Assembly (NCBI GenBank): GCA_903896745.1
Contig: CAITZA010000271.1
Location: 1-53,551, forward strand
Direction of reading: 5' to 3'
Length of the DNA stretch: 53,551 nucleotides
From: an uncultured Desulfomonile sp.
Lineage (GTDB): Bacteria; Desulfobacterota; Desulfomonilia; Desulfomonilales; Desulfomonilaceae
Shown here: piece after piece, positions 9,730 through 17,293 of the stretch
How the letters are laid out: each line of letters begins with the position of its first letter
How positions within the stretch are numbered: position 1 is the first letter of the stretch
The notes under the pieces: generated by a model
Database searches by the model: none
The model's input: only the letters and a program-made list of their open reading frames with translations
What the model was told of the DNA's origin: nothing
Made by a program: the position numbers and the translations under genes

Positions 9730-9972
9730 TTAACAGCCCACAGTGGGTGGCTTGGGTTTGGCTGCGGCTTTCATGGCAGCTTCAGCTTCCGCCTTGGTTT
9801 TGAACGGACCCTTTACAACCGACTTCTCGTCAGCAGGTTTCTTGTCTACTACAGCCATTTTACCGGCCGCTTCCTTGACAACATAAAATTCGTCAGCGGC
9901 AAACGCTGTGGTAGCCATAGCAAAAGCAACCAGAGAAACCATAACCACAAGCACGCGAACCAACTTTTTCAT
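9730..9972 (-). CDS. small secreted protein ending in cysteine
   Basis: An 80-residue protein read from ATG 9972, which has an ideal AAAGGAGG site upstream. Residues 1-25 are a clear Sec signal peptide (MKKLVRV, hydrophobic core, then a TTAFA-type cleavage site). The mature part is about 55 residues: a basic and acidic segment with 'FYVVKEAAGKMAVVDKKPADE', an Ala/Lys/Glu helix ('FKTKAEAEAAMKAAA'), and a Pro-rich tail 'KPKPPTVGC' in which Cys80 is both the only cysteine and the last residue. There is no lipobox. I do not recognise a named family. The tail resembles in design, not in sequence, the flexible Cys-ended arm of DsrC; a carrier role in the sulfur operon is my inference. Confidence 0.75.
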   Translation of the reverse strand: MKKLVRVLVVMVSLVAFAMATTAFAADEFYVVKEAAGKMAVVDKKPADEKSVVKGPFKTKAEAEAAMKAAAKPKPPTVGC

Positions 9973-10031
9973 CAACAACCTCCTTTAGTTTAATTATGCT
10001 ATTTCTAGCACGTAAAGAGCCTTGAATAAAT

Positions 10032-10628
10032 CTATTTGTCATACGGCGCCCATTTTTCGCCTAGTTTTGCCAAAACGAAAGCGCACAGGGCCATGACGAG
10101 GATAGCGAGAGCCATCGCGTCGCGGGACGTTCCAAAATACTGCCAGAGAGTTATTCTTCCAATGTCAGAGCTTTTGTAAAACCATCCCCATATCGGCCAT
10201 CCAAAGGCAAAGACCCAGATGCCGACTACCATACCCAAGAGAAACACAATACTGTCAATTTTTCCGGAGGCTGCGCCAACTATGGCGGTTCCCGGACAAT
10301 AACCGCCAATTACAAAACCGAGTCCAAAAATTACTCCACCTACGAGCTGAGGCCAGAAATAACTCTTCATCAGACTTTCTTCCACCAGAACGCTATAATC
10401 GAAAAGTCCTGCATAGCTCAGCGCTATCAGTCCGATCATAGCCGTTACAAGGGCGGAAAACATGACCCTCAACACCCTCATGTCCCGGAAGTAAAAGATG
10501 CTGGTGAGATTGCGCGAATCCCCGAAACCGGCCTTTTCAAGGACAAATCCAAACATGAGACCGATAGGAAAGGCTAGCCAAAGGCTGGTTTCATACGAAA
10601 TAGCGCCTGTATATAATAGGGGGCCCAT
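10032..10628 (-). CDS. YeeE/YedE-family sulfur transport protein, C-terminal-type half
   Basis: A 198-residue multi-helix membrane protein of the YeeE/YedE (sulfur transport domain) family. Characteristic segments are 'PIGLMFGFVLEKAGFGDSRNL' and the conserved 'GGYCPGTAIVGAASGKID', whose Cys lies in the substrate path in thiosulfate transporters of this family. I chose ATG 10628, which overlaps the stop of the previous gene as TAATG; an upstream extension would run into that coding sequence. It probably pairs with the upstream half-size protein to form one transporter for thiosulfate or a related sulfur species. Confidence 0.88.
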   Translation of the reverse strand: MGPLLYTGAISYETSLWLAFPIGLMFGFVLEKAGFGDSRNLTSIFYFRDMRVLRVMFSALVTAMIGLIALSYAGLFDYSVLVEESLMKSYFWPQLVGGVIFGLGFVIGGYCPGTAIVGAASGKIDSIVFLLGMVVGIWVFAFGWPIWGWFYKSSDIGRITLWQYFGTSRDAMALAILVMALCAFVLAKLGEKWAPYDK

Positions 10629-11155
10629 TATGACCACTCCTTTCTGACAAAGTAAGCGGCTCCAAAAGCCGCCGCAAAGACGGCCATCATGAAAACCCAA
10701 CTACCGACCACCATTGTGGCCCCACCGCTCAACGCCTGACCGCTAGTGCATCCCATGGCAAACCTGGTGCCGACTCCGGCGATTATTCCGCCAAAAAACG
10801 CCATGAACAGCCTTAAACCGACCCCTGCTGTGGGGCCCTTTCCCACTACAACCGAAAAACGTTTGGATAAAAGAACCGAGATGAGTCCTCCCAAAAAGAC
10901 TCCCACCACTTCAATAACCGTCCAGTCAACAAATGGGTGATCGGCGCCCTCCCTGTAAAACTCCTTGAAATAGGCCTGTTTTTCGATGGCCTCAGGGGAT
11001 ACGTTGTGAGCTGCAACGGCGGCTGTGCGGGCTATTGCGCCTGATGCGCCCAAACCAGTCCCCATGACGTAAAAAGTAAATGTTAAAACCAATCCCAGCG
11101 CAATTCCTGCGACATAAGGGTTCCAATAGCCTTTGGCGTAATCCATGTTGTTCAT
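10628..11155 (-). CDS. YeeE/YedE-family sulfur transport protein, N-terminal-type half
   Basis: A 175-residue membrane protein with about five hydrophobic segments. It carries the family motif 'GVGTRFAMGCTSGQALSGGA', with the conserved Cys in GCTSGQ, and an N-terminal 'NPYVAGIALGLVLTFTFYVMGTGLGASGA'-like segment (11155 leftward). ATG 11155 has a purine-rich AGAGAG site; an extension upstream lacks family features and runs into the 120-aa protein gene. Its stop overlaps the ATG of the next half-transporter, so equal expression is likely. The predicted role is import or exchange of thiosulfate or another sulfur compound for the Psr-type reductase. Confidence 0.88.
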   Translation of the reverse strand: MNNMDYAKGYWNPYVAGIALGLVLTFTFYVMGTGLGASGAIARTAAVAAHNVSPEAIEKQAYFKEFYREGADHPFVDWTVIEVVGVFLGGLISVLLSKRFSVVVGKGPTAGVGLRLFMAFFGGIIAGVGTRFAMGCTSGQALSGGATMVVGSWVFMMAVFAAAFGAAYFVRKEWS

Positions 11156-11201
11156 AGGCTCTCTCTTCTGTCTCACCTGGAATATGAATAATTTGGCGTG
11201 G

Positions 11202-11564
11202 TCACTTGGTATTACTTGCAGCCGGCGCCATTCCTTTAAGGTAAACATCAGAAACCTTTTCCGGAACCCCAAGTTTTGCGACTTTGACCTGATCAGAAAC
11301 AATGTCATGCCAAAGAATGGGGGCCGGATCATTAACCGGAAGGTCTTGAGGACACACCACAAGCATTTTGTTGGTTATCTGGAATATTCCGACCACAAGA
11401 ACCGCTATCACCGATAGGATGATCGTGGCAATCATTGCAGCGGATATTAAGCGGCCGCGTTTTTCGGCAAGGTTGTTGCTGGAATGATTCTTTTCAGCCC
11501 CGTTTTTGATAACAGGGCCTTCCTCATTTTGGACCTGTGATTCATTCTTTAACTGTTTGTCCAT
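11202..11564 (-). CDS. single-helix membrane protein of unknown function in the psr operon
   Basis: A 120-residue protein with a very polar N-terminal region (about 1-38), one transmembrane helix (about 40-64, 'AAMIATIILSVIAVLVVGIF') and a C-terminal part of about 55 residues. The C-terminal part has one Cys ('VVCPQDLPVNDPAPILWHDIV') and ends 'KGMAPAASNTK'. The start lies inside the end of the torD gene (23-nt overlap), so translation is coupled. I do not recognise the family. A role in anchoring or assembling the reductase or transporter would fit the position but is not shown by the sequence. Confidence 0.7.
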   Translation of the reverse strand: MDKQLKNESQVQNEEGPVIKNGAEKNHSSNNLAEKRGRLISAAMIATIILSVIAVLVVGIFQITNKMLVVCPQDLPVNDPAPILWHDIVSDQVKVAKLGVPEKVSDVYLKGMAPAASNTK

Positions 11565-12207
11565 CTAGAAACTCCATTTTATAGACCACTTCCTCGACGA
11601 AGAAAATGGCGGCCATAATTGCGCTCATAAGAGCTGCGCCGGCCTTTTTTTCTATGGCCTTATCTCTCAAATTATCAAGCCAATCAAGATGATCCCTGCA
11701 AAAAGTGACTATTTCATTTGCCGGTCTGTTTTCCAGCAGGAACCCCAGGAACTCGAACAGGGTGGACAGACTATCAGGCGTCAACCCATGTCTGTGATCC
11801 AAAGTCATTCCAAAAGAAGACAGGACTTTTTCCATGTGCGCAGCGGAGTCTCCGTAGCTAAGTCCGGTTACACCCTTCAGTGGGTGATTATTTCTGGTGG
11901 TCCACGGCTTATATACGGATTCTTCAAGGCTGAGGGTGTTATCTCCCTGTGCCAGCAAATCAATGTCTGCAAACCACAGGTTCATAAACTCAGCAAGTTC
12001 CGGATTCGCTTCGCACGTGTTCAGGCTCTTGGATCTGTCGCAGTAATCCAGAATTCGACCGGCCTGTTCAGAGGACAACTCTCCCGGGCTCCCAAACATG
12101 TCGGCGAGCAAATAGGCCATGTCCACTAAATCCATCGTGGAAGCCTCAGGCAACAAATCTTGAGGTTCTGAAAAGTTGCCCTTCCAAGCGCCTGTTTGGT
12201 TTTTCAT
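11542..12207 (-). CDS. TorD-family molybdoenzyme maturation chaperone
   Basis: The 221-residue, mostly helical cytoplasmic protein matches the TorD/DmsD family in length and signature. 'SVYKPWTTRNNHPLKGVTGLSY' is the central linker region, followed by 'PDSLSTLFEFLGFLLE' and 'FCRDHLDWLDNL', which corresponds to the conserved E-x2-F-x4-H-x-W-type helix. Such chaperones bind the Tat signal and apo-form of molybdopterin enzymes until the cofactor is inserted. The client is presumably PsrA, whose Tat signal is intact. It follows psrC by 65 nt and overlaps the next gene. Confidence 0.9.
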   Translation of the reverse strand: MKNQTGAWKGNFSEPQDLLPEASTMDLVDMAYLLADMFGSPGELSSEQAGRILDYCDRSKSLNTCEANPELAEFMNLWFADIDLLAQGDNTLSLEESVYKPWTTRNNHPLKGVTGLSYGDSAAHMEKVLSSFGMTLDHRHGLTPDSLSTLFEFLGFLLENRPANEIVTFCRDHLDWLDNLRDKAIEKKAGAALMSAIMAAIFFVEEVVYKMEFLDGQTVKE

Positions 12208-12272
12208 CGGGTTCCATTTCTTGTAAAATTGGCCTAAGCCAATGATCCGACCGTTATGACGAGACTTGCAGC

Positions 12273-13157
12273 CTAAATGATTTGAGGAGGCGACGCCGAA
12301 AAAATAATGAGAGCCCTGAGACTCATACCGCCCATCAATACTAGCAAGTCAGACCCTATGACGAGGCTCTTTGGCATTTCTCCATATTCATAGTATTCCA
12401 CGATACTCAGGATAAACGGGATTAGTATTCCCAATAATACTACCAATACCCAGAAATAAGGACTAAGCACACCCGATATCAGCATGTTGGCCGAAATTGC
12501 GGCCTCGGTTGAACGTGTCAGGGACATGAAAACCAGTAACATCAGAACTAGCGCCTCAATGGCTAGAAATATTACGTGACCCAGAGCGAAGTTGGAGAGA
12601 GTCTTGATTGTGCTGGCGTCAATAATAGCGGCGACTATCATGGCGGCAGCCAATCCCGTCGAGATGGCGGACGCAAGGAACAACACAGGCATAACAGGCG
12701 TGTTCCAGAATGGAACCCCATTGACAACCGCTATCAGAACGCCGGTATAGGTGGCGGTGGCTACAGCCAGGGCGCTTCCCACGTACTCGATGATGCGTAT
12801 GTATTTCCGGGCAATTTTTCCTACGAAGGTTATTTCATTTAGCGCAGCCGCATACAGCAAGGCAACAGGAATGAACCCGGACAGAATTATGACTCCCCAC
12901 GCGATCATGCTGCTAAGATTTTTCGCAAGATATATCTGACGCCACGGTTCCCACAAACCCGCTTCGAGGTCCAAAACCAGGCAGATGGTTCCTATTGTTA
13001 CAAGAGGCCCGGAGACCAGTGATCCGGCCCTGGCAAGTGATTTTGACCAGTCCGGCGCTAACAGATCGCAATATACTGCGGCCAAAAAAGCGCCAGAACC
13101 CGATCCAGCCAGGAACAAGTAAACTACAATCAACCATCCCCACGCGCTTTCTGGCAT
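12273..13157 (-). CDS. psrC: NrfD/PsrC-type membrane quinone-interacting subunit
   Basis: The 294-residue integral membrane protein has about eight predicted helices and begins with the family hallmark 'WGWLIVVYLFLAGSGSGAFL'. It anchors the PsrAB dimer to the membrane and exchanges electrons with menaquinone. Conserved features include 'DLEAGLWEPWRQI' and 'YTGVLIAVVNGVPFWNTPVMPVLF'. It starts 2 nt after psrB. The assignment to polysulfide rather than thiosulfate or tetrathionate reduction rests on size and the Psr/Phs gene order, so the symbol is approximate. Confidence 0.92.
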   Translation of the reverse strand: MPESAWGWLIVVYLFLAGSGSGAFLAAVYCDLLAPDWSKSLARAGSLVSGPLVTIGTICLVLDLEAGLWEPWRQIYLAKNLSSMIAWGVIILSGFIPVALLYAAALNEITFVGKIARKYIRIIEYVGSALAVATATYTGVLIAVVNGVPFWNTPVMPVLFLASAISTGLAAAMIVAAIIDASTIKTLSNFALGHVIFLAIEALVLMLLVFMSLTRSTEAAISANMLISGVLSPYFWVLVVLLGILIPFILSIVEYYEYGEMPKSLVIGSDLLVLMGGMSLRALIIFSASPPQII

Positions 13158-13159
13158 GA

Positions 13160-13702
13160 TCAGCTCCTTTTGTAGTAAATATGAGGAAGTGTCCCAAGAT
13201 CTTTTCTCAAAGGTTCCGCTCCGCTTTCGGCAATGAACCTCGATATCTCACTGTTAGGGTCATCCAGGTCACCAAAAATACGAACCTGTGTAGGACATGT
13301 AGTCACACAGGCGGGAGTTCCACCCTCCCGAACCATCTCAATACACAACCTGCACTTGACCACTATCCCCGCTTTGTGAAGAATGATCCTCATCTTGTAA
13401 GGACATGCTTCCATGCAATACTTGCATCCGACGCATGTCTTCTTGTTTACCAGCACAACGCCCTCAGGCGTTGTATAAGTCGCGCCCGTCGGGCAGACCC
13501 TCTCACATGGCGCATTGCCGCAATGATTGCATTGCAGGGGAACGTATTCCTTGTCATAAGAAGGATACTTGCCTCGTTCCTTGTCCTTTATCCAGTTAAA
13601 GGTTTCGGTAAATTCCAGACCATTCTGATTTTGGCAGGCAACCCTGCACGAATGGCATCCAATGCACTTGGTCGCGTCTATCGCAATTCCGAATCGTGGC
13701 AT
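13160..13702 (-). CDS. psrB: four-cluster [4Fe-4S] electron transfer subunit
   Basis: The 180-residue protein has 16 cluster cysteines in four groups: 'CIGCHSCRVACQ', 'CNHCGNAPCERVCP', 'CVGCKYCMEACP' and 'CRLCIEM...CVTTCP'. This is the pattern of the PsrB/PhsB/NrfC/DmsB electron-transfer subunit that wires the molybdenum subunit to the membrane subunit. GGGAGC lies upstream of ATG 13702. There is no signal peptide, so it would be exported together with PsrA. The gene is 78 nt after psrA and 2 nt before psrC. Confidence 0.95.
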   Translation of the reverse strand: MPRFGIAIDATKCIGCHSCRVACQNQNGLEFTETFNWIKDKERGKYPSYDKEYVPLQCNHCGNAPCERVCPTGATYTTPEGVVLVNKKTCVGCKYCMEACPYKMRIILHKAGIVVKCRLCIEMVREGGTPACVTTCPTQVRIFGDLDDPNSEISRFIAESGAEPLRKDLGTLPHIYYKRS

Positions 13703-13780
13703 TTCCAGCTCCCGTCAAGATGATCCATAAGTTTTCAAGGCCTTGATAACATTAATAATGAAGCTTATGGCATCCTTAGG

Positions 13781-15982
13781 CTAAGATTGGGTCTTCTCAA
13801 CCCGCACAATGATTTCATTTGCCATTACGTGCCCTAAAACAGGATCGAAATATGTAGGCAGAAAATCATTGTAAGAGGTTCCAAATCCAAAAGCTTTTTC
13901 CAGGTTTTTGGCAAATACGCCGTAGCCACTAGGAAGGAACACGCAGTCCCTGTGAATGCCCTCTGTGACCTTGGCTCTGGCCCTGCCTTTACCTACTGAT
14001 GAACTGATGGTCATACATTCCCCGTCCTTGATGCCAAGCGCTTTCGCTCTTTCGGGATGGATCCAGACACGGGCGATGTCATTCAATGTTGTAATTTCCT
14101 TAAGGTATTTCTGGTTAATAGACCGGGCGTGCGTCAGATGCGCCTGTTTGCCGTGTATCAATCTGAATTCATAGGGGTCTTTCGAGTTAGGGCTTACAAG
14201 AGGCTCTTCCCAAACGGGAACGGCTGGCAGATTCAAATCCTGCAGAATGGAAGAAGCAATTTCAAGTTTACCACTAGGCGTAGAGAATTTTGGTTCTCCG
14301 GGTTTCCATTCCCCGCCCAAATCAATAACACCTTCCTTTTTCATTTTTTCCAGAGATATATTCAGCGGAGCTAAGGCAGCCCTGTTGTATTCTTCGAGAG
14401 TAAAACCAAAATACTCACCGACGCCACAGTGGGGAGCGAGCTCTGTTAGTATCTGAACCATGGGTTTGGTGTCATAAAGAGGTTTGATGACCGCCTGCCT
14501 TATAGCCACCTGCTTGGACGTATAACAATGATTGGTGTGGACGACATCGTCGCGCTCAAGATAATAGGATTCCGGTAAAATATAGTGAGCTAGTGAAGCC
14601 GTCTCAGAAAGAACATAGTCAAAACTGACGAGAAGGTCCAGTTTTCGGTAGCCTTCAATCATTCTCGCCGGATTTGGGCACGTCCTTAAAGGATTGTTAT
14701 GATAGACAAAGCCGGCCTTTAGTTTTCCAGCCAGGGCAAGTTCGGGGATTGCCTGGGTAATTCCCAAACCAACCGGTGTTATGGGGTATTTGTCAGGGTC
14801 TCCACTTCCGTCAGACATTGGCATGTCCAGCTCCGGAACGCCTGGATATTTTTCAGGGGCCAATTTCCCAAGTTTGACCTTCGGGGCGTTGAACATTCCA
14901 CCCTTCTGGTTGTAGCTACCTAGCAACCCATTTATGCATCCAGCCGCACGAACAAGCTGAAGGCTGTTTTTATACTGAGTTCCCATCGCTCCATGGTAGC
15001 CACGGTGTATTATCGAACTCGGCGCCGCTTCAGCCATATCATGGGCAAGCTTCACTATTACCTTTTCAGGAATGGTCGTTTTTTCCGAAGCCCATTTGGG
15101 CGTATAATAGTCTATCTTGGATGCCCATTCATCAAATCCCACAGAATACTTTTCTATGAAATCCTTCTGATAAATGTTCTCCTTGATCATGACATTAGCT
15201 AGCGCCAGCAGGAGAGCCAGGTCTGTTCCAGGTTTGATTTGAATCCATTGATGACCGATCGCGGCCATTTCGCTGAATCTCGGATCGACAACAACATATT
15301 TGGCGCCCTTGTCTTTGGCTTTAGCCATATCGACAAGCATACGCAATTGCAATCCAGCCGCAGGATTGCGACCGATAAATACTACGTGACGAGAATTTTC
15401 CAGATCCTGCTCAGGTTTCGGAGCCCCTGTCGTTAGCCACCATCCTATATTGCGGGGAAGGAAACACGTGCTTGCATGCGAGAACACGTTGTTGGATCCT
15501 AAAGCGTTCATGAAGCGATTGGTAAGATCCTCATTGCCTTCAGGGTACTGGACCAAAAAGACAGACTGAACCCCATCCCTGGCTATAATGTCCTTTAGTT
15601 TCGAGCCAATTTCTCTGTACGCCTGTTCCCACGTTATGGGCTCAAACCTGTTGGCCCCAACCCTCTTCAAAGGAGTCTTGATCCTGTCCTTGTTGTAAAC
15701 GTCATGCAACATCGCATGGCCCTTTACACAAACCTTTCCCTTGTTAAGCCCGGCAATGGGATTGCCGGTAGCTTTCCAGATTCGTCCGCCTTTAGTGTAA
15801 ACATTGATAGCGCACCAGTTACCACAAGCGTCGCACAAGGTTGGAGTCACTTTCACGTCCTCAGCAACGGTATCTGTGGCTGCCCATGCGTCGAAGCTCA
15901 TGTAAGATGAAGCGACCAAGGAAGCGCTACCAACCGCTGCGCCGGCGAGAAACTTTCTCCGGGTCATACCGAATTTTTTCAT
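13781..15982 (-). CDS. psrA: molybdopterin oxidoreductase catalytic subunit, polysulfide/thiosulfate reductase type
   Basis: The 733-residue protein has a Tat signal (MTRRKFLAGA, then a hydrophobic run to about residue 35), so it acts in the periplasm. The N-terminal [4Fe-4S] cluster ligands are Cys50, Cys53, Cys57 and Cys85. The probable molybdenum ligand is Cys173 in 'SHASTCFLP'. Typical domain features follow ('VVVDPRFSEMA', 'IHRGYHGAMGTQ', 'ILPESYYLERDD') with a C-terminal dinucleotide-binding domain ('RIHGK'-type 'LIHGKQAHLTHARS'). It resembles PsrA/PhsA in length and partners; arsenate or tetrathionate reductases are longer. GGAGGG precedes the ATG. A near-consensus promoter lies at 16017-16045. 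Confidence 0.92.
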   Translation of the reverse strand: MKKFGMTRRKFLAGAAVGSASLVASSYMSFDAWAATDTVAEDVKVTPTLCDACGNWCAINVYTKGGRIWKATGNPIAGLNKGKVCVKGHAMLHDVYNKDRIKTPLKRVGANRFEPITWEQAYREIGSKLKDIIARDGVQSVFLVQYPEGNEDLTNRFMNALGSNNVFSHASTCFLPRNIGWWLTTGAPKPEQDLENSRHVVFIGRNPAAGLQLRMLVDMAKAKDKGAKYVVVDPRFSEMAAIGHQWIQIKPGTDLALLLALANVMIKENIYQKDFIEKYSVGFDEWASKIDYYTPKWASEKTTIPEKVIVKLAHDMAEAAPSSIIHRGYHGAMGTQYKNSLQLVRAAGCINGLLGSYNQKGGMFNAPKVKLGKLAPEKYPGVPELDMPMSDGSGDPDKYPITPVGLGITQAIPELALAGKLKAGFVYHNNPLRTCPNPARMIEGYRKLDLLVSFDYVLSETASLAHYILPESYYLERDDVVHTNHCYTSKQVAIRQAVIKPLYDTKPMVQILTELAPHCGVGEYFGFTLEEYNRAALAPLNISLEKMKKEGVIDLGGEWKPGEPKFSTPSGKLEIASSILQDLNLPAVPVWEEPLVSPNSKDPYEFRLIHGKQAHLTHARSINQKYLKEITTLNDIARVWIHPERAKALGIKDGECMTISSSVGKGRARAKVTEGIHRDCVFLPSGYGVFAKNLEKAFGFGTSYNDFLPTYFDPVLGHVMANEIIVRVEKTQS

Positions 15983-16010
15983 GTTCCCTCCACGGAGGCT
16001 AATTATCCTA

Positions 16011-16033
16011 GATATTTTTATATATGGATATTA
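16011..16033. promoter_or_regulatory. operator-like element over the psr promoter
   Basis: Read leftward, this element agrees with the dyad upstream of arsR (8196-8218) at 16 of 23 positions, with a shared core ATATyCATATAT. It overlaps the proposed -10 box (16017-16022) and most of the spacer, so a bound repressor would block RNA polymerase. The right half of the dyad is less well kept than at arsR. Confidence 0.45.
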
Positions 16034-16045
16034 ATATTACGTCAA
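16017..16045 (-). promoter_or_regulatory. sigma70-like promoter of the psr operon
   Basis: Read leftward: TTGACG (16045-16040, 5 of 6 to consensus), a 17-nt spacer, then TATAAA (16022-16017, 5 of 6). The psrA start codon is 34 nt beyond the -10 box, with GGAGGG in the short leader. Confidence 0.6.
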
Positions 16046-16288
16046 GAGCTTTTTTGGGGCGCCGTAAGGGCTTATTCAGCCATTAGGTCTATTAGTTACA
16101 GTTGGTTATGAAATAGCATGGCTCGGAGCAGTACCAAAATCAGGCATGAAAAACGCTTTTTACTTAAAACTGGAGAAAAACCTTTAGTTGAAGTTAACTC
16201 AATTATTCACTTGTATGAAGTATTTTAAAAATTGCATTCTAATACTACGCGTCGATGATTTACCCTGACCTCAATCGAAGATAGGGAA

Positions 16289-17293
16289 TCATGGGATGAA
16301 ATGGTCCCACCCCTGGGGAATTATCTGTTCTGAAACGCCGTTAGGCTTTATTATAAATCGATCGGGCATGTCTGTGAATTCACCAATCACTTGGAATGGA
16401 GTTCCTATCCGACTCAGTGAAGATTCTATATTATCGATGCCTTCTGGACTCACGGCGGCCAAAAGCGCGTAATCCTCCCCACCGTTCAGGACAAGTTGCA
16501 TGGGGTCCACATCGTCACCTGCAAAAACCGCCTGAATTCTTTCTGACACAGTAATTTTTTCTTCAAACAATATTACGCCCACCCCTGACAGTTTGCATAA
16601 ATGGGTAAGATCGGAGCTCAACCCATCAGAGACGTCTATCAAGGCCCGACAATATCCGGATCGGGCGAGTATTCTGCCTTCCTCAACCAATGGTAGAGGG
16701 CGGACATGGGCTTTGATCAGGTCAGCTCGATGGCTGTTTGAAACCGTTGAATTCATAATTAACAGCTTAAGTCCGGCCGCAGACTCACCGAGAACTCCTA
16801 TCAGGCACAGCTTGTCTCCAGGGGATGCTCCATCCCTCAACAAGACCTCATTTTTTGGCACAATACCGGTGAGAGCCACATTTATCATGAGATCCGATTT
16901 TGAGGATGTGGTATCACCACCGAGAAGGTTTACACCATGAGCTCGAGCAAGCTGAGACATCCCCTGGTAGAATCTGTCAAGCCACTCAACCTCGATGTTC
17001 TTGGGGATTGCCAGGCTGATAAAAGCGTCTCTGGGAATTCCTCCACAAGCGGCGATATCCGAGAGGTTTACGGCCAACGATTTGGCGCCAAGATCTTCCG
17101 GGGAGGTCCATTCAACTCTGAAATGGGTGCGTTCTATCAATAGATCGGTAGTTATGAGCAGGAATTTATCATTACCGACATCAATGACAGCGCAATCGTC
17201 TCCTATTCCTCGATAGACTCCTTCAGCTCTAGTCATACATAAAGGCGCCATTCTCTGAATCAGTCCGAATTCTCCGATTTCTTCAAGCTTCAT
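16289..17293 (-). CDS. thiL: thiamine-monophosphate kinase
   Basis: The 334-residue protein phosphorylates thiamine monophosphate to thiamine diphosphate with ATP. It has the AIR-synthase/ThiL fold: 'GIGDDCAVIDVG' near residue 25, 'LLITTDLLIERTHFR', 'AVNLSDIAACGGIPRDAFISLAIP', 'LLGGDTTSS' and 'ALIDVSDGLSSDLTHLC', then 'LNGGEDYALLAA'. The Asp-rich segments bind Mg-ATP. It overlaps thiE by 4 nt (ATGA) and closes a three-gene leftward operon. Confidence 0.97.
   Translation of the reverse strand: MKLEEIGEFGLIQRMAPLCMTRAEGVYRGIGDDCAVIDVGNDKFLLITTDLLIERTHFRVEWTSPEDLGAKSLAVNLSDIAACGGIPRDAFISLAIPKNIEVEWLDRFYQGMSQLARAHGVNLLGGDTTSSKSDLMINVALTGIVPKNEVLLRDGASPGDKLCLIGVLGESAAGLKLLIMNSTVSNSHRADLIKAHVRPLPLVEEGRILARSGYCRALIDVSDGLSSDLTHLCKLSGVGVILFEEKITVSERIQAVFAGDDVDPMQLVLNGGEDYALLAAVSPEGIDNIESSLSRIGTPFQVIGEFTDMPDRFIIKPNGVSEQIIPQGWDHFIP

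Larger units (their letters stand above)
15983..16288. other. intergenic region, 306 nt, between thiL and psrA
   Basis: This stretch holds the psr promoter and operator-like element in its first 65 nt. The remaining 240 nt or so contains no credible gene, and I see no terminator for thiL in it. Confidence 0.6.

Noticed and set aside
10629-10700. Upstream start for the second YeeE/YedE half
   Set aside because: The extension is the preceding gene read in another frame; the TAATG overlap at 10628 explains the start.
13181-13723. 180-codon rightward open frame opposite psrB
   Set aside because: It is a shadow of the psrB coding sequence, which has 16 cluster cysteines in correct order on the other strand.
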